A DNA stretch of 7,374 bases, from positions 1-7,374 of the forward strand of contig JAUWKY010000109.1 of NCBI GenBank assembly GCA_030613915.1. Reading direction: 5' to 3'. This document shows positions 5,719 through 7,374 of the stretch, piece by piece (the first letter of the stretch is position 1; each line of letters opens with the position of its first letter). Below the pieces are notes generated by a model, which saw only the letters and a list, made by a program, of their open reading frames with translations, was not told the DNA's origin and made no database searches. This stretch comes from Syntrophobacterales bacterium (lineage in GTDB: Bacteria; Desulfobacterota; Syntrophobacteria; BM002). Made by a program: the position numbers and the translations under genes.

Positions 5719-6690
5719 TCAATAAAAAATCGTCCGTGTGCGGTGATACGGCAAGGAGCGGTACGTATCATCCTGACCCAGATGCCATAACCAGCAGTCC
5801 AGTTGAGTAGAGGATACCTCCTGCCCGCGTCTGCCCAGCTCTCGTCTGAGGAGTTCCACAGCCCAAATTGTAGCCGCCCGGATCTCGACTTCCTCCGGGC
5901 TACCCGACGGAATATGCTCCAGCCTTTGGATGAGTTCTGCCAGTTCAGGTTCGTAGCGGATAATACCCAGATGGCGAAGGACCTGAGGTAATTTGTAATC
6001 AGCAAAGGCGGTGAGTTTCTCAAGATCTACAAAATCTCCCCAGGTGTCTCCAGAGAAGGTAGTCCACAAATCCTGCACCAATAGCTGGGCCCGCTTGAAA
6101 AAATATACCTTGTTGCCATGATACGTGGTGGTATCATTGAAACTCGCAAATTCAGCCGCCAACAGGTGCACCAGCTCCACTGCCGATCCTCCAGCCTCTT
6201 CCAGCACGTGTATGAAGCTTCCCTGAAATCGATCCATTAGCACCTGTCCAGCCTTGCGGAGATTAGTCAGCCGTTCCTCAAAGAGAGGAATCTTGCCGCT
6301 TCCACGGAAGATATGAGCCAGGGCCTGCGAGTCCAGCGTAGACAGTATCTTTGCCTGGTGGATGGGGATTTTTTCCTCCATGGCTCGCTTCAGACTAGCA
6401 GCTAGCGCCCAGTAGCCCGATAGCGCTTCGTTTCCATAGTGAACCGTCCAGAGTGGAGACCCAGCTTCCGGCCAGAAGCAATGGTTGACGGTGTCAAGTA
6501 CGAAGATCCATTCGGCGGTAACTCCGGTACCGTCACAATAGTGGTATGGTGCAACCCCTTGGGGTGGGACTGCTATCTCAAGGGGTGAATTGCTGTTGAG
6601 AAGGTGAGATATGGCCGCGGCATCTATACGAACAAATTGGCTCTGCTCCACCACGGTCAAGCATGAGGAAAGAACAGGAAGTGAAGCCAT
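5719..6690 (-). CDS. qng1: Queuosine salvage N-glycosylase (Qng1 / DUF2419 family)
   Basis: This 323-residue protein matches the eukaryotic-type Q-salvage family along its whole length. Characterised members release queuine from queuosine or its 5'-monophosphate so the base can be re-used for the wobble position of GUN-anticodon tRNAs. Recognisable blocks in order are WIFVLDTVNHCFWPE (61-75), YWALAASLKRAMEE (93-106), HIFRGSGKIPLFEERL (126-141), GSFIHVLEEAGGSAVEL (157-173), VYFFKRAQLLVQDLW (196-210), LTAFADYKLPQVLRHLG (227-243), VEIRAATIWAVELLR (268-282) and the C-terminal PYHRTRTIFY. Length and both ends look complete. It starts 9 bases after the stop of the upstream cNMP-binding gene with no clear ribosome binding site, so translation is probably coupled. 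No tgt or queuosine transporter gene is visible in the window. Confidence 0.93.
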   Translation of the reverse strand: MASLPVLSSCLTVVEQSQFVRIDAAAISHLLNSNSPLEIAVPPQGVAPYHYCDGTGVTAEWIFVLDTVNHCFWPEAGSPLWTVHYGNEALSGYWALAASLKRAMEEKIPIHQAKILSTLDSQALAHIFRGSGKIPLFEERLTNLRKAGQVLMDRFQGSFIHVLEEAGGSAVELVHLLAAEFASFNDTTTYHGNKVYFFKRAQLLVQDLWTTFSGDTWGDFVDLEKLTAFADYKLPQVLRHLGIIRYEPELAELIQRLEHIPSGSPEEVEIRAATIWAVELLRRELGRRGQEVSSTQLDCWLWHLGQDDTYRSLPYHRTRTIFY

Positions 6691-6699
6691 AAGCAGTTA

Positions 6700-7083
6700 T
6701 CAGGAGCTGGCTAAGGATGCAGCCTGCACGGTAATGCGTCGCAGCCTCTGGACTACAGTGCGAATGATTTTGCGAAAGTCTGGGGAGAGACTGTCGTACT
6801 CCCGCCTTAGCTTGTCACGATCTAAAACCCCTAACTTAACGGGACCTACGGCCGCCACTGTTGCCGAGCGGGCTTCTTTTCCCATATCTAAAAATTCAAG
6901 CTCGCCTATGAAATCGCCCTCCCGCAGCTTGGCGACGGTTACTTTGCCTTTCGGCGTATTTTTGCTGACCTTGACTTCACCTTCAATGATAACGTAGACC
7001 CAATCGCTGAATCCTCCTTCTTCGAAGATGACTGTGCCGTCTGGATGTGTTTCCTCATCGCGAATATAAAGCAGGTCTATCAT
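6700..7083 (-). CDS. Small stand-alone cyclic-nucleotide-binding protein
   Basis: This 127-residue CRP-fold domain has no output domain. The N-terminus HPDGTVIFEEGGFSDWVYVIIEGEVKV (split: HPDGTVIFEEGG 13-24, VYVIIEGEVKV 29-39) is a classical beta-barrel start. The phosphate-binding cassette GDFIGELEFLDMG (56-68) with ARSATV (71-76) retains both the Glu61 and the Arg72 that contact a cyclic nucleotide. A helix rich in Arg (103-117) follows, and the protein ends without a helix-turn-helix. Start: AAGGAG (7095-7090) is 6 bases from ATG 7083 but only 3 from GTG 7086, so the ATG is preferred. It is the first gene of a two-gene operon with the queuosine salvage enzyme. Its role is unknown; a ligand-responsive protein-protein switch is plausible. 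Confidence 0.88.
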   Translation of the reverse strand: MIDLLYIRDEETHPDGTVIFEEGGFSDWVYVIIEGEVKVSKNTPKGKVTVAKLREGDFIGELEFLDMGKEARSATVAAVGPVKLGVLDRDKLRREYDSLSPDFRKIIRTVVQRLRRITVQAASLASS

Positions 7084-7128
7084 CACGTTCTCCTTCCACG
7101 CTGGCCATTGATCTGTTGGCTCGCACTC

Positions 7129-7158
7129 AGTATAGTGTGTTTATTGGTGATAGTTCAA
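7129..7158 (-). promoter_or_regulatory. Promoter of the cNMP-binding / queuosine salvage operon
   Basis: Read on the minus strand, TTGAAC (7158-7153) and TATACT (7134-7129) are 18 bases apart. The predicted start near 7122 leaves a leader of about 40 nt before the ATG at 7083. It lies back to back with the plus-strand promoter at 7184-7212. Confidence 0.6.
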
Positions 7159-7183
7159 GACAAAAGCAATAATTGAAATGCGC

Positions 7184-7212
7184 TTGACAGAAAGGGTGCC
7201 TCAGAATAAAAG
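7184..7212 (+). promoter_or_regulatory. Promoter of the right-hand partial gene
   Basis: A perfect TTGACA (7184-7189) is followed after 17 bases by TAAAAG (7207-7212). The start would be near 7219, about 60 nt before the ATG at 7281. The -35 element is 25 bases from the -35 of the divergent minus-strand promoter, so a shared regulator could act on both. Confidence 0.6.
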
Positions 7213-7280
7213 ATGCGGTGCGGCTTTACCACTCTCACACCGATTGGCACGTATACTTACACAAAATCACGGAGACAACA

Positions 7281-7374
7281 ATGAAGGCTGCTGATTTTAC
7301 CGATGAGATTCGACCCCACCTTTTTCCTCAACCTAGTGGTGATCTGATCTATAGATGCCTACAGTGCGAGGAGG
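7281..7374 (+). CDS. N-terminus of a threonine-synthase-like protein (partial)
   Basis: ATG 7281 has GGAG (7271-7274) 6 bases ahead. The frame stays open for 31 codons to the window edge, starting MKAADFTDEIRPHLFPQPSG and continuing with YRCLQCEE. The RC-x-x-C motif after a short leader resembles the N-terminal zinc-ribbon-like lead-in of PLP-dependent threonine synthases (ThrC) from related bacteria. That match is from memory of the family and rests on few residues. The PLP lysine and the rest of the enzyme lie outside the window. Confidence 0.5.
   Translation, partial: MKAADFTDEIRPHLFPQPSGDLIYRCLQCEE

Noticed and set aside
5697..5721. TGAGCA/TGCTCA inverted repeat at the end of the queuosine salvage gene as a minus-strand terminator
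   Set aside because: The stem is only 6 bp, overlaps the stop codon, has a 13-nt loop and lacks a T-run on the minus strand.
6611..6997. Plus-strand frame of 128 codons antisense to the small cNMP-binding gene
   Set aside because: It is a shadow of two well-supported minus-strand genes and lacks a ribosome binding site and any recognisable domain.

Overview
This window looks like chromosomal DNA of moderate GC content from a Gram-negative environmental bacterium. A member of the Desulfobacterota/deltaproteobacterial lineages is my best guess. That rests on the gene mix (small partner-switching proteins, CRP-fold sensors without DNA-binding domains, FHA protein, queuosine salvage enzyme) and the short dispersed intergenic repeats. 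It is an inference, because no phylogenetic marker apart from one initiator tRNA is present.

Layout. Bases 1-243 are non-coding: a low-complexity GTCA-rich tract, a solo repeat end and a tRNA promoter. An initiator tRNA(fMet) gene (244-320) is followed by its own intrinsic terminator. From 545 to 5442 five plus-strand genes follow: an ABC exporter-like protein with a very large insertion in its nucleotide-binding domain; a cyclic-nucleotide-binding-fold protein that overlaps its 3' end; an RsbW/SpoIIAB-type ATPase (serine kinase / anti-sigma type); a STAS-domain antagonist (RsbV/SpoIIAA type); and an FHA-domain protein. A 180-bp MITE-like element with perfect terminal inverted repeats sits between genes two and three, and solo ends of the same repeat lie upstream of the FHA gene and of the tRNA. 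A candidate small RNA with its own promoter and a strong terminator (5539-5653) closes the block. On the minus strand, a small canonical cNMP-binding protein and a queuosine salvage N-glycosylase (Qng1/DUF2419) form a two-gene operon. Its promoter is divergent from that of a plus-strand gene that runs off the window (N-terminus threonine-synthase-like).

How the genes may work together. The ABC protein, degenerate cNMP-fold protein, kinase, STAS protein and FHA protein read as one signalling-plus-transport module. The kinase/STAS pair is a classical phosphorylation-dependent partner switch, but no sigma factor and no PP2C phosphatase are encoded here. The switch target may therefore be the transporter, its CRP-fold partner or a remote regulator. 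The strongest novel signal inside a protein is the roughly 260-residue NBD insertion. It contains two extra, degenerate copies of the segment that normally follows the Q-loop, so that segment occurs three times with identical internal spacing.
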